A program made the translations under genes and the position numbers. Shown in pieces: positions 35,138 through 43,423 of a stretch of 54,037 nucleotides of DNA; the first letter of the stretch is position 1; every line of letters begins with the position of its first letter. The stretch is from Ralstonia sp. SET104 (GTDB lineage Bacteria > Pseudomonadota > Gammaproteobacteria > Burkholderiales > Burkholderiaceae): NCBI RefSeq assembly GCF_003851545.1, contig NZ_BHVX01000022.1:1-54037 (forward strand), in the 5' to 3' direction. The notes beneath the pieces were generated by a model, which was not told the DNA's origin, made no database searches, and was given only the letters and a program-made list of their open reading frames with translations.

Positions 35138-36556
35138 ATGAAACTCCTTATCGATGCCACCACCCGCGTACCGATTGCCGACCAGATTGTGGCCGGCGTG
35201 CAGGCGTGGATTCGCGACAACGACGTGCGCCCTGGCGCCAAGCTGCCGTCGATCCGGCAACTGGCGGCCGACTACGGCATCAGCCGCTTCCCGGTGATCG
35301 AGGCTTACGACCGGCTGGTCTCGCTGGGCCTGCTGGGCTCGCGCCACGGTTCGGGCTTTTACGTGGCTGAGAGCAACCTGACCGGCCGCGACGGGCGCGG
35401 CTGGTCTGACCCGCGCCGGGCGGAGGCCGAGTCCAAACACATCTTCGAGCAGTTCAGCTACCCCGACGGCATGCTCAAGCTTGGCGGCGGGTTCGTGCCG
35501 GCCGACTGGCGCGACGTGGATGGCCTCACGCAAGCCATCCGCCAGGTCTCGCGCACGGATACGCATGCGGTGATCGACTACGCCTCGCCACTGGGCAACA
35601 CTGCGCTGCGCCATCAGGTCATGATGCGCGCGCGCCAGCTCGGCATCCAGGCAGAGCCACCCAATGTGTTGATCACCGCCGGCACCAGCCAGGCGATCGA
35701 CCTTGTGATGCGGCACCTGCTCAAGCCCGGCGACACGGTGTTTGTAGAAGACCCGGGCTACTACACCGTGTTCGGCCTGCTGCGGCTGCACGGTGTGAAG
35801 CTGGTCGGTATTCCGCGCAGGGGCGATGGCCCCGACGTGGAAATCACGGAAGCAATGCTGCGCGAGCACCGGCCCAAGCTGTTCTTCATCAACAGCGTGC
35901 TGCAGAACCCGACCGGTTCGGTCGTGTCGCCGCCGGTGGCATTCCGGTTGCTTGAGCTGGCGCGGCGCCACGGTTTCACGTTTCTCGAAGACGACATCTT
36001 TGCCGACCTGCAAGCTGATCCGACCGCGCGGCTGGCCACGCTGGACCAGCTTGAACACGTGATCTACGTGGGCGGGTTTTCCAAGACGGTATCGGCGTCG
36101 CTGCCGGTGGGCTACCTGATTGCCAAGCGCGAACTGGTGCATGACCTGACCAACGTGAAGATGCTCACGAGCGTGGGCGGATCGCGCTTTGCCGAGGCCG
36201 TGGTGACCACGCTGCTCGAGCGCGGCGCCTATCGCAAATATGTGGAGCGGCTGCGCCAGCGCGCGGGTGACTCCGTCATTGCCGCACTCAATGTGCTGGC
36301 TGACGCAGGCTGGGAGGTGTTTCACCATCCGTCGGGCGGCAACTTCCTGTGGGCGCGTGTGCCGCACGTGGAGGATTCGCGCGAGCTGGCTCCCACGGCG
36401 GAAAAGCACGGCGTGACGCTGGCACCTGGACACTACTTCCGCCCGAATCTGGAGGTATCGCCGTGGGTGCGCATCAACAGCGCATACGCAACGGAACCGC
36501 GTGCGCTGGCGTTCCTGCAGGAGGCGGGCAAGCGGTCCACACGCAAGCGCGCGTAG
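35138..36556 (+). CDS. MocR/PdxR-family regulator (GntR HTH fused to aminotransferase fold)
   Basis: The 472-residue protein has a GntR winged helix at about 1-75 (PIADQIVAGVQAWIRDNDVR, then LPSIRQLAADYGISRFPVIE) and a fold-type I aminotransferase domain from about 110 to the end. PLP-binding features include ITAGTSQAIDLVMRHLLKPG, NPTGSVVSP, and K316 in GGFSKTVSASLP, the expected Schiff-base lysine. MocR proteins sense PLP or an amino compound with this domain and usually bind direct-plus-inverted repeats; such repeats lie just upstream (35081-35112) and at 32122-32153. It probably regulates itself and the DUF2917/PAS-GGDEF pair. Enzymatic activity is not expected. Confidence 0.93.
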   Translation: MKLLIDATTRVPIADQIVAGVQAWIRDNDVRPGAKLPSIRQLAADYGISRFPVIEAYDRLVSLGLLGSRHGSGFYVAESNLTGRDGRGWSDPRRAEAESKHIFEQFSYPDGMLKLGGGFVPADWRDVDGLTQAIRQVSRTDTHAVIDYASPLGNTALRHQVMMRARQLGIQAEPPNVLITAGTSQAIDLVMRHLLKPGDTVFVEDPGYYTVFGLLRLHGVKLVGIPRRGDGPDVEITEAMLREHRPKLFFINSVLQNPTGSVVSPPVAFRLLELARRHGFTFLEDDIFADLQADPTARLATLDQLEHVIYVGGFSKTVSASLPVGYLIAKRELVHDLTNVKMLTSVGGSRFAEAVVTTLLERGAYRKYVERLRQRAGDSVIAALNVLADAGWEVFHHPSGGNFLWARVPHVEDSRELAPTAEKHGVTLAPGHYFRPNLEVSPWVRINSAYATEPRALAFLQEAGKRSTRKRA

Positions 36557-36620
36557 ACGCCGCGCGCAGGCATGACGGTTGCGGCAGGTTTGCCGTCTGC
36601 GCTCACTCAGGAGCCCCGTC

Positions 36621-37088
36621 ATGCACTCCGACAAATTCCGTTCTGCCCGCCCGCCCCTGCACGAGCCAGGCAAAGCGGGCACCACCTACGTTGAAGGCCC
36701 CAGCCCGGCCGACCCCGTGCAGCAGGCATCACAGCGCATCCGCTCTGTAGACGCGTCCGGCACCGAGGCCTCCGGCAGCACGATCGACACTGACGGCAAA
36801 AGCCAGGAGGCGGCCAAGAACCCGTCGCTGTGGCAAGACAACGTCATCTATTCCAACGCGTCACTGGTCAACACCAACCCCGAGCCCGACCCGGAAGCGC
36901 CAATTGCGGGCATCGATAGCCGACGCAGCCAAGGGCAGCCGACCGTGGCCCCCGACGCCGGGCACAAGCTGGTGCACCGGGGCGTGGTCGACGAGACGGT
37001 GCGCAACGGTACACGCGCCGCACAGCGTTTCTCGCTGGAAGACGACGATGCACCCGATGCACCCGATGCGCTCGACACGCGGCGCTAA
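36621..37088 (+). CDS. Hypothetical hydrophilic protein
   Basis: ATG 36621 follows CAGGAGCCCCGTC and opens a 155-residue frame. The composition is polar and acidic (many D, E, P, S, T and A) with no signal, no membrane segment and a repetitive acidic end (DDDAPDAPDALD), so it is probably disordered in part. The middle has NPSLWQDNVIYSNASLVNTN and GHKLVHRGVVDETVRNGTRA, which look selected and not random. I do not recognise the family. It lies 64 bases after the MocR gene on the same strand. Confidence 0.55.
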   Translation: MHSDKFRSARPPLHEPGKAGTTYVEGPSPADPVQQASQRIRSVDASGTEASGSTIDTDGKSQEAAKNPSLWQDNVIYSNASLVNTNPEPDPEAPIAGIDSRRSQGQPTVAPDAGHKLVHRGVVDETVRNGTRAAQRFSLEDDDAPDAPDALDTRR

Positions 37089-37206
37089 CGCGCTGCGCCG
37101 TGGCGGCATGATGCCGATCGACGTATCAGCCGTGGCCGGGCGTGCCGGGCGCGGCAGCCTCGGGCCCTTTCGCCGCCCCGGGCCAATTGGCGGTCCGGTC
37201 CAGACA

Positions 37207-37234
37207 TAAAAAAGGCAGCCGGACCAAGGCTGCC
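37207..37234 (-). terminator. Intrinsic terminator of the enoyl-CoA hydratase operon
   Basis: GGCAGCC (37214-37220) and GGCTGCC (37228-37234) form a seven-pair stem. On the minus strand it is followed by a run of six T (37208-37213). It begins 15 bases after the enoyl-CoA hydratase stop. Confidence 0.8.
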
Positions 37235-37249
37235 GAAGCACCGCCGCGC

Positions 37250-38029
37250 TCAGTGCGCCACGGCGTTGAAATTGGGCGGCCGCCGATCGGCAAACGCCCG
37301 GAAGGCCTCATGCGCTTCGGGAGATTTCAGGCGCTGCGCAAAGCAGGCGCTCTCTGCATCCATCTGCTGCTTGAGCAGCTCTGCATCGCGCATCAGGCGC
37401 TTGGTTTCGGTCAGCGCGCCGAGCGGCTGGCGCGCCAATCGCGCAGCAATGGCCTGTGCCTCCGTGCCAAGCTGATACAGCGGCACTACACGATTGGCCA
37501 AGCCCCATGCAAGCGCCGATTCCGCGCTCACTGCATCGCCCAGCGCAAACATCTCGAACGCGCGCACGTGGCCCAGGCGCGCGGGCATCAGCAGGCTCGA
37601 TGCCGCTTCCGGCACCAGCGCCAGATTGACGAACGGCGTGGAGAGCTGTGCGTTGTCCGCCAGCAGCACGAAGTCGCAATGCAGCAGCATGGTCGTGCCG
37701 ATGCCGACGGCGCGGCCTTGCACCGCCGCCACCAGCGGACGCGTAGCGCGTGCCAGCGCATGCAGGAAGCGGATGACGTTGCGCTCGGCGTCACCCTTGC
37801 CGCCTGTCATGGCCGTCGACGCAAATTCACCGATGTCGTTGCCGGCCGAGAACATGTCGCCCTCGGCGCGCAGCAGCACGACGCGCACGGCGTTGTCGTG
37901 TTCGGCGGCGTTCAGTGCATCGGCCAGCGCGCCGTACATGGCATCGGTGATGGCGTTCTTCTTGTCGGCGCGCGCCAGGGTTAGGGTCAGCACGCCATCG
38001 GCCTGATGGCGTTGAATGTGCTCGCTCAT
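37250..38029 (-). CDS. Enoyl-CoA hydratase/isomerase family protein
   Basis: The 259-residue protein has the crotonase fold. The oxyanion-hole segments are MFSAGNDIGEF and AVQGRAVGIGTTMLLHCDFV. At the usual glutamate positions the sequence reads LVPEAASSLLMPARLGH, keeping one of the two acidic residues of true hydratases, so isomerase or other crotonase chemistry is possible. The N-terminus overlaps the MarR gene by four bases (ATGA). It is the last gene of a three-gene operon with an alpha/beta hydrolase and a MarR regulator, pointing to catabolism of an acyl or aromatic compound. A terminator follows. Confidence 0.9.
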   Translation of the reverse strand: MSEHIQRHQADGVLTLTLARADKKNAITDAMYGALADALNAAEHDNAVRVVLLRAEGDMFSAGNDIGEFASTAMTGGKGDAERNVIRFLHALARATRPLVAAVQGRAVGIGTTMLLHCDFVLLADNAQLSTPFVNLALVPEAASSLLMPARLGHVRAFEMFALGDAVSAESALAWGLANRVVPLYQLGTEAQAIAARLARQPLGALTETKRLMRDAELLKQQMDAESACFAQRLKSPEAHEAFRAFADRRPPNFNAVAH

Positions 38030-38460
38030 TGCTCGTCTCCAGTGGGGAATTTGGTTTGCAGGTTGGCCAGCCAGCGCGCAACGACGTCGATCTCAGCGTT
38101 GGTAAAGCCGTCGGTCAACCGTGCGTTCAATTCGGTCAGGCCCTCTTTGGCCTGGAGCATTGCTGCGCGGCCGGTGGGTGTGAGCCAGAGCTGCCATGCG
38201 CGGCCGTCGCTGGCATCGGGCCGGCGCTCGATCAGGCCAGCGTCTGCCGTGCGGTCCACGAGGCCGCTCATGGCGGATGGGCCGAGATCTAACGCGGCAC
38301 CAGCCTCGCGCATCAACGCGCCGTCTTTCTTATCGAGGAAGAACAGCAAGCCGGATTGCGCGGCCGTCACGCCTTCACCAGAGCGCGTCTGAATCCAGCG
38401 CTGCATGCGGCGCTGCCCAACGTTGATCAGATAGACAAGGCGACGCTCGGGTGCCGTCAT
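38026..38460 (-). CDS. MarR-family transcriptional regulator
   Basis: The 144-residue protein has the MarR winged helix: VTAAQSGLLFFLDKKDGALM, AGAALDLGPSAMSGLVDRTA as the recognition helix, and GLIERRPDASDGRAWQLWLT as the wing. N- and C-terminal helices form the dimer interface. It overlaps both neighbours by four bases, so the three genes are one translationally coupled operon. A strong inverted repeat before the first gene (39363-39394) is the likely operator, giving operon autoregulation. The inducer is unknown; CoA thioesters or aromatic acids are common for such contexts. Confidence 0.92.
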   Translation of the reverse strand: MTAPERRLVYLINVGQRRMQRWIQTRSGEGVTAAQSGLLFFLDKKDGALMREAGAALDLGPSAMSGLVDRTADAGLIERRPDASDGRAWQLWLTPTGRAAMLQAKEGLTELNARLTDGFTNAEIDVVARWLANLQTKFPTGDEQ

Positions 38461-39350
38461 GCAGCCTCCGCGGCTTCAGGCGCGCGTGCCGTTGCGGCCT
38501 GCGCCGCGAGCCAGTCGGCCAACCCTGGCCACAGCGCGTCGACAAACTTCGGGCGAAAGAAACCCATGTGCCCGACGGCGCCGCCTGCGTCTGCGGGGGC
38601 AATCTGGCGGCGCTCAACCCAGGTGCCGGTGAAGTGCTGCGTCAACGCGTTGATGGCGGGCGGCGTGGCCCAGGGGTCGTCGTCAAAGCCGTAGACGATC
38701 ACAGGGTTCGTCACGCGGTTGAAGCGCTCGATGGCACTCAGTGTTGGATCATCGAAGAAGTAGCGCTGCATGCCGGCCCACGCGCCCCATTCAATGGCAA
38801 CGCCGCCGGGCAGGTCTTCACCCAGGCCCATGCGCTTGCCGGGCACATAACCGATCAGCCGCGCCAGTGCCGGGCCGACACCGCGCAGGATCAACTCAAC
38901 ACGCCAGCGCTCACCACGCTTGCGGATGAAGCGCGAGTTGCCCGTGTGGCAGGCCACCAGCGCCGCGCCGGCCAAACCCCAGCCCGCACCGCACATGCCG
39001 ATAGCGTGGCCGCCCACTGAATGCCCGACCGCCAGTTGCGGCAACTCCGGATAACGCGCCCGCGCCCACCGCGTCACGCCGTCTGCGTCGAGCAGCATCC
39101 AGTCGCGCATGCGGGCAGCAAAGCCGCGCAGGCTCTTGGGCCGGGATGCACCAATGCCGCGGTAGTCGTACGTGATGGCGTGGAAGCCGCGTTCGGCCAG
39201 GAACTGCGCAAACGCCTGGTAGATGCGCTGCGGCACGCCCGTCGCCGGGTGCATAACGACCACGCCCTGCGGCGTGCCGGCCGCCGTCCAGAACGTGGCA
39301 CCCAATGGGTAGCCGTCTGCGGCGGGAATGATTTGGAAGATGCTGTCCAT
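38457..39350 (-). CDS. Alpha/beta hydrolase
   Basis: The 297-residue protein has the nucleophile elbow GHSVGG with S111, preceded by YDYRGIGAS. The later VIVYGFDDDPWA supplies the candidate acid and VGHMGFF the histidine. The start of the chain resembles serine aminopeptidase S33-type or esterase hydrolases (GVVVMHPATGVPQRIYQAFA). It is cytosolic, with no signal. It is first in an operon with a MarR regulator and an enoyl-CoA hydratase, with a probable MarR operator 13 bases upstream of its start. The substrate is unknown, perhaps an ester or thioester. Confidence 0.9.
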   Translation of the reverse strand: MDSIFQIIPAADGYPLGATFWTAAGTPQGVVVMHPATGVPQRIYQAFAQFLAERGFHAITYDYRGIGASRPKSLRGFAARMRDWMLLDADGVTRWARARYPELPQLAVGHSVGGHAIGMCGAGWGLAGAALVACHTGNSRFIRKRGERWRVELILRGVGPALARLIGYVPGKRMGLGEDLPGGVAIEWGAWAGMQRYFFDDPTLSAIERFNRVTNPVIVYGFDDDPWATPPAINALTQHFTGTWVERRQIAPADAGGAVGHMGFFRPKFVDALWPGLADWLAAQAATARAPEAAEAA

Positions 39351-39362
39351 CGTGTCGATTAG

Positions 39363-39394
39363 TTCGCATACGAAGTTTTTACTTTGTATGCGAA
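39363..39394. promoter_or_regulatory. Probable MarR operator, 14-base arms
   Basis: TTCGCATACGAAGT (39363-39376) and ACTTTGTATGCGAA (39381-39394) are inverted repeats matching at 13 of 14 positions around a TTTT spacer. The site is 13 bases upstream of the hydrolase start codon, where bound protein would block transcription of the hydrolase-MarR-hydratase operon. Confidence 0.65.
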
Positions 39395-39434
39395 GTAAAT
39401 AGTTGTGTCAACGGCAGAAAGATAAAGTACTTGC

Positions 39435-39461
39435 TTAACTATTCGGAGTCTCTATAGTTAA
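39435..39461. promoter_or_regulatory. Inverted repeat overlapping the ArsR gene's 5' region
   Basis: TTAACTAT (39435-39442) and ATAGTTAA (39454-39461) are perfect inverted repeats with an 11-base spacer, ending 4 bases before the ArsR start codon. Autorepression by the ArsR protein is the simple reading. Confidence 0.55.
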
Positions 39462-39465
39462 CAAC

Positions 39466-39822
39466 ATGCTTAACCATGACACCTCTCTCGATCTCGCCTT
39501 CCAGGCGCTGGCAGACGGCAACCGGCGCGCGATGCTGGTTCAGCTCGTGCGCGGGCCAGCCTCTGTCAGCGAGCTGGCGCAACCGCTCGACATCTCGTTA
39601 CCGGCTGTCATGCAGCACCTGTCGGTGCTGGAGAACTCCGGTCTCGTGCGATCAGAAAAGGTGGGCCGCGTGCGCACTTGCCGTATCGAACCCGAGGCCC
39701 TGAGCCTGGCTGAGCAGTGGATCAACCAACGACGCCTAGAGTGGGAACAGCACTTCGACCGCCTGGGCGCCTATCTGGAAACGCTCAAAACCCAAGGAGA
39801 CCCGCATGACGACGACCATTGA
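39466..39822 (+). CDS. ArsR-family transcriptional regulator
   Basis: The 118-residue protein has the ArsR winged helix: LDLAFQALADGNRRAMLVQL, the recognition helix around DISLPAVMQHLSVLENSGLV, and the wing at SEKVGRVRTCRIEP. The metal-binding ELCVCDL motif is absent, so it belongs to the non-metal SdpR-like group usually coupled to AHSA1/SRPBCC proteins. It overlaps the next gene by 17 bases, and that gene is indeed an AHSA1-type protein. An inverted repeat lies directly upstream. Confidence 0.93.
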   Translation: MLNHDTSLDLAFQALADGNRRAMLVQLVRGPASVSELAQPLDISLPAVMQHLSVLENSGLVRSEKVGRVRTCRIEPEALSLAEQWINQRRLEWEQHFDRLGAYLETLKTQGDPHDDDH

Positions 39823-40762
39823 AAGCCCCAGCACCCTCCGCCCGCTCGTGATCTCACGCACCTTTCCCGTATCGCCCGACTGGGTCTTCAAGGCATGGAG
39901 CACTGCAGAACACATCAAGCGCTGGTTCTGCCCGACGCACTTCACGGTGCCCGATGCGACGGTGGAGTTTCGCGTGGGCGGCAAGTTTGACGTGTGCATG
40001 CGCTCGCCCGAAGGGCAAGACCACTGGTCGCGGGGCCACTTTGTCGAGATCGTGCCGAATGCGCGCCTGGTGATCGACATGACTGTGGTGGACGGCGACA
40101 ACCGCCCGCTGATGAACGCCTACACCGTCGTCACGTTTGCGCAAGAAGGCGGCGAAGGTGCGAAAACTACGCGTATGGAAGTCACGCAGACCCACACGCC
40201 GCTCGCGCCGATTGCCGAGATGATGATCAAGGGCGCGCCCGAAGGCTGGAAGCAAACGCTGGACAAGCTGGAGCGCGAAGCCGCAAGCGTGCCGCTCACC
40301 AATGGCATCAAGCGTTCAGTCGTGCATGCCACCTTTACCGTGGAGCGCACGTACGACGCACCGCGCGCCCGCGTGTTCAAGGCATTGACCGACCCGGCCG
40401 CCAAGGCCAAGTGGTTTGCCGGTGGCAACGGCTACACGCTGCTCGTGCGCGAGATGGACGCCACCCCCGGTGGCCGCGAAGTCGTCAAGGGCCGGTGGGA
40501 CAGCGGCGTGGTATCGAGCTTCGAGGCGCTGTACCACGACGTCATCCCCAACGAGCGCGTCGTCTATTCGTACGTGATGCACCTGGACGAGCGCAAGATC
40601 TCTGCCTCGCTCGCCACGCTGGAACTGCGCTCGGAAGGCAACGGCACCCGGCTTGTCATGACCGAGCAGGGCGCCTTCCTGGATGGCTATGACGATTCCG
40701 GATCGCGCGAGCGTGGAACGCAGTTTCTGCTGGACATGCTGGGCGATTCACTCAAGGACTGA
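39806..40762 (+). CDS. Tandem AHSA1/SRPBCC-domain protein
   Basis: The 318-residue protein contains two START-like AHSA1 domains in one chain. The first covers about 10-155 (ISRTFPVSPDWVFKAWSTAE, then IKRWFCPTHFTVPDATVEFR) and the second about 170-315 (VERTYDAPRARVFKALTDPA, then KAKWFAGGNGYTLLVREMDA, ending TQFLLDMLGDSL). Most relatives are single-domain proteins of about 150 residues, often next to an ArsR gene as here, so this looks like a fusion of two such genes. The fold binds hydrophobic small molecules; no ligand is evident. Translation is coupled to the overlapping ArsR gene. Confidence 0.88.
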   Translation: MTTTIESPSTLRPLVISRTFPVSPDWVFKAWSTAEHIKRWFCPTHFTVPDATVEFRVGGKFDVCMRSPEGQDHWSRGHFVEIVPNARLVIDMTVVDGDNRPLMNAYTVVTFAQEGGEGAKTTRMEVTQTHTPLAPIAEMMIKGAPEGWKQTLDKLEREAASVPLTNGIKRSVVHATFTVERTYDAPRARVFKALTDPAAKAKWFAGGNGYTLLVREMDATPGGREVVKGRWDSGVVSSFEALYHDVIPNERVVYSYVMHLDERKISASLATLELRSEGNGTRLVMTEQGAFLDGYDDSGSRERGTQFLLDMLGDSLKD

Positions 40763-40884
40763 GCATCCGCAGCACATCGCGCGCGACGGTCGCCAGCATG
40801 ACCGCCGCGCCGACGACAAGCGCCATGCCCCTCAGCAGGCCGCTCACATAGGCGAACAGGATCTGGCGCGGGTCATGGCGTGCC

Positions 40885-41277
40885 TCAGGTTTTGTCCGCC
40901 ACGTACTGCGCAATGCCGTGCCCGAACGACCAGTTCTCGGGCAGCACTTCCACCAGGTTAATGAACACATCTTCGGGGCGCACGCCGGGGCTTTCTTGCA
41001 GCACCTCGACGATGCGCCGATAGAGGGCCTGCTTCTGCTCACGCGTGCGTGTGTTGCTGACGGTGAGCTGGAGCAGGATCGCATCTTCGCTGCGCGCGAT
41101 GCCAAAGTACGTGGGGCTGACGCTGAAGGTGCTGGCGTCGTGCTCGGTGATCGCCATGAAGCGATCGTCCTCCGGCACGTTGAAAGTCTCGCGCATGGCG
41201 CGATAGACGCCATCGAAGATGGCCTGGTGGTAGGCGGCTGGCTTGCCGCGCCGCAACGACACTTGAACCAGAGGCAT
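40885..41277 (-). CDS. Tautomerase-family protein
   Basis: From ATG 41277 the protein has 130 residues and begins MPLVQVSLRRG, exposing the catalytic proline after methionine removal, as in 4-oxalocrotonate tautomerase and its longer relatives. The length suits the double-beta-alpha-beta members. NLVEVLPENWSFGHG near the end is typical of this subgroup. It stands alone; a downstream AT-poor stretch (40763-40884) could encode a very short hydrophobic peptide on the same strand, but without a clear start. Confidence 0.9.
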   Translation of the reverse strand: MPLVQVSLRRGKPAAYHQAIFDGVYRAMRETFNVPEDDRFMAITEHDASTFSVSPTYFGIARSEDAILLQLTVSNTRTREQKQALYRRIVEVLQESPGVRPEDVFINLVEVLPENWSFGHGIAQYVADKT

Positions 41278-41303
41278 GGTGGACTCCTTGGCTGGGTGGT
41301 GAG

Positions 41304-41615
41304 GTGCCTGCATCATGCCTGAGCCCACGGCTGCTGCGTCACATGCGCCACGCGGAGCCAACACTCACGCTGGAAATCCGCATCGCCAGTTCGTATGAAG
41401 TGCTGGAGGAATTCGAGCGCGGCATGCTGGATGCCGCCGTAGTGTTGCGCCACGACGCTCGGCGCACTGGCGGTGCAATCCTGATGGAAGAACCGTTCGG
41501 CTGGCCGCCGCTGCCGGGGCGCAGCGTGGTGCTGCACTCGCGGCGGGCAGATCCGGTGGCAAAGAAGGCGCTGCGGACATTTGCATCCATCTTGCGGGCC
41601 ACTGCGGGACGGTAG
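41304..41615 (+). pseudogene. LysR-family regulator remnant with internal deletion
   Basis: The frame encodes part of a LysR substrate-binding domain: RLLRHMRHAEPTLTLEIRIA, then SSYEVLEEFERGMLDAAVVL and RHDARRTGGAILMEEPFGW. It then jumps directly to a typical LysR C-terminal segment, PPLPGRSVVLHSRRADPVAK followed by KALRTFASIL. The DNA-binding domain is missing, and about 80 central residues expected between GW and PPLP are gone. At 103 codons it cannot make a working regulator. The GTG at 41304 is only the frame boundary; recognisable sequence begins near 41328. Confidence 0.7.
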
Positions 41616-41718
41616 TGGGGCGTGGATCGCAACTCAGTCCTGTGCAGTCCACGCGCAGGCATTGACGCGCTTCAGGACGACGCTGCCGGCCAAAACCTGC
41701 GCATCGTCCGCCAAACAA

Positions 41719-42840
41719 CTACAGCTTCTGCACCGCCACGCTGCCGATCGAATAACCCGCGCCAAACGAGCAGATCATGCCCAGATCGCCCGTCTTCAGA
41801 TCGGTGCGATGGCGGTGGAACGCAATGATGGAACCCGCCGATGCCGTATTGGCGAACTCGTCCAGAATGACCGGCGCCTCGTCGGCCGACGCATCGTGCC
41901 CCAGCAGGCGCTTGCCGATCAGTTGGTTCATCGCCAGGTTGGCCTGATGCAGCCAGAAGCGGCGCACGTCAGCCGGGGCGTGGCCCAGCGATTCAAGATG
42001 TCCGGCAATGTGCTCGGCGGCCATCGGGCAGACTTCCTTGAAAACCTTGCGGCCCTCCTGGCGGAAGAGCTGGTCTCGGTCGTCCGGGTTGCGGTCTTCG
42101 CTGCGCGACAGATAGCCAGCGTTGTTGCGGATGTTGTTGGAGAAGCTGGTCGCGCATTTGGTGCCGAGCACGCGCCACGCGTCGGTGGACCGCGTGTCTT
42201 GCGCGCGCTCGACCAGCACGGCCGTGCACACGTCGCCGAAGATGAAGTGGCAATCGCGGTCTTTCCAATCGAGGTGGCCGGAGGTGATCTCGGGGCTCAC
42301 CACAAGCGCGGCGCGCGCAGTGCCGCTGCGCACGGCGTTGATGGCCTGCTCCAGACCAAAGGTGGCCGACGAGCACGCAACGTTCATGTCGAATGCATAT
42401 CCGCCCGCGCCAATGCCGTTCTGGATTTCAACGCCCAATGCCGGATACGGGCGCTGAAAGTTGGAGGTCGCGCAGAGCAGCATGTCGACATCGGCGGCAT
42501 TGCGGCCGGCAGCGGCCAGTGCATCGCGCGCGGCAGCCACGCCGATCTCTGCTTGCAGAGACAGCGCATCGTCCGGACGCTGTGTCAGATGCGGGCGCAT
42601 GCGTGCCGGGTCTAGCACGCCAGCCTTGTCGATCACGTAGCGCTGACGAATGCCCGACGCCTTCTCGATAAACTCCGCCGACGATTCCGCCAGCGCCGTC
42701 CGCTCGCCTGCGGCAATGGCCGCTGCGTGCTGCGCGTTGTGGCGCTGCGTGTAGGCGTTGTAGGAGGCAACCAGCTCCTCGTTGGTGATGACCTCGGGCG
42801 CAACCCACAGGCCCGTGCCGCTGATGACGACGTCGTGCAT
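41719..42840 (-). CDS. Beta-ketoacyl-ACP synthase III (FabH-like)
   Basis: This 373-residue thiolase-fold enzyme condenses an acyl-CoA starter with malonyl-ACP. The catalytic triad is complete: C156 in VACSSATF, H298 in WLHQANLAM and N331 in NTASAGS. It is longer than housekeeping FabH (about 320), with an insertion near residues 25-90 (HNAQHAAAIAAGERTALAES). The long forms in Burkholderiales and Pseudomonas accept medium-chain acyl groups, like FabY and the Ralstonia FabW; orthology was not tested. No other fatty-acid genes are adjacent. It is divergent from copC. Confidence 0.9.
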   Translation of the reverse strand: MHDVVISGTGLWVAPEVITNEELVASYNAYTQRHNAQHAAAIAAGERTALAESSAEFIEKASGIRQRYVIDKAGVLDPARMRPHLTQRPDDALSLQAEIGVAAARDALAAAGRNAADVDMLLCATSNFQRPYPALGVEIQNGIGAGGYAFDMNVACSSATFGLEQAINAVRSGTARAALVVSPEITSGHLDWKDRDCHFIFGDVCTAVLVERAQDTRSTDAWRVLGTKCATSFSNNIRNNAGYLSRSEDRNPDDRDQLFRQEGRKVFKEVCPMAAEHIAGHLESLGHAPADVRRFWLHQANLAMNQLIGKRLLGHDASADEAPVILDEFANTASAGSIIAFHRHRTDLKTGDLGMICSFGAGYSIGSVAVQKL

Positions 42841-43041
42841 ACCCGGAATTTGTTAAATTTTCGTGGCGGCGACGATAGCACATCGGCCGCGCCATGCGGG
42901 TTGCGGGATGTGGTCGTTTACATCTAGTTTGGCGTTGCGTTGCCGCGCGCACATTGGCAGGTGCTCGCCCCCCCCGGTAAGCGCAAGAGCGGAAAACAAT
43001 GCGTTACGCTAGCCCAGCCCCGAACTTCGCAGGAAACCCGA

Positions 43042-43419
43042 ATGCCTATGCTCAGCCCTTCCCGCATCGCCAAAGCCAGTGTGGCCGTTGTCGCCGCGCT
43101 CGCCACCTCGCTGGCGCTGGCCCATCCAAAATTGATCTCGGCAAACCCCGCCGACAAATCCGTGGGCCCCGCGCCCACCGAGATCGCGCTGCACTTCTCC
43201 GAAAAACTGGTCGCCCAGTTCTGCAATGCCACGCTGGTCATGGCGGCGGCGTCTGGCCCGACGAATATCGCCGCCAAAGTCGCCACCAGCAGCGACGGGA
43301 AGACACTGACCGTATTGCCCGCCCAGCCGCTCGCGCCGGGAGCCTACCGCGTCGACTGGCACGTTGTGGCCGCAGACACGCACCGCGTGGGCGGCACCCT
43401 CGCATTCCAGGTGAAGTAA
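43042..43419 (+). CDS. copC: Periplasmic copper-resistance protein CopC
   Basis: The 125-residue protein has a signal peptide cleaved after LALA, leaving an N-terminal histidine (AHPKLISANPADKSVGPAP), the copper(II)-binding start of CopC. EIALHFSEKLV and the end VDWHVVAADTHRVGGTLAFQ supply further conserved histidines and the beta-sandwich core. The methionine-rich copper(I) site of plasmid CopC is not obvious. ATG 43042 is favoured; ATG 43048 would also work. It is 4 bases from copD and forms a two-gene copper operon. Confidence 0.94.
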   Translation: MPMLSPSRIAKASVAVVAALATSLALAHPKLISANPADKSVGPAPTEIALHFSEKLVAQFCNATLVMAAASGPTNIAAKVATSSDGKTLTVLPAQPLAPGAYRVDWHVVAADTHRVGGTLAFQVK

Positions 43420-43423
43420 CACG

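Noticed and set aside
35039-36685. Minus-strand frame of 548 codons opposite the MocR gene
   Set aside because: The opposite strand carries an intact GntR-aminotransferase protein; the antisense translation is arginine- and histidine-rich without domain features.
40752-40847. Very short minus-strand hydrophobic peptide (LLRGMALVVGAAVMLATVAR)
   Set aside because: Could be a real small membrane protein after the tautomerase gene, but there is no ribosome site or clear start, and it overlaps the end of the AHSA1 gene.
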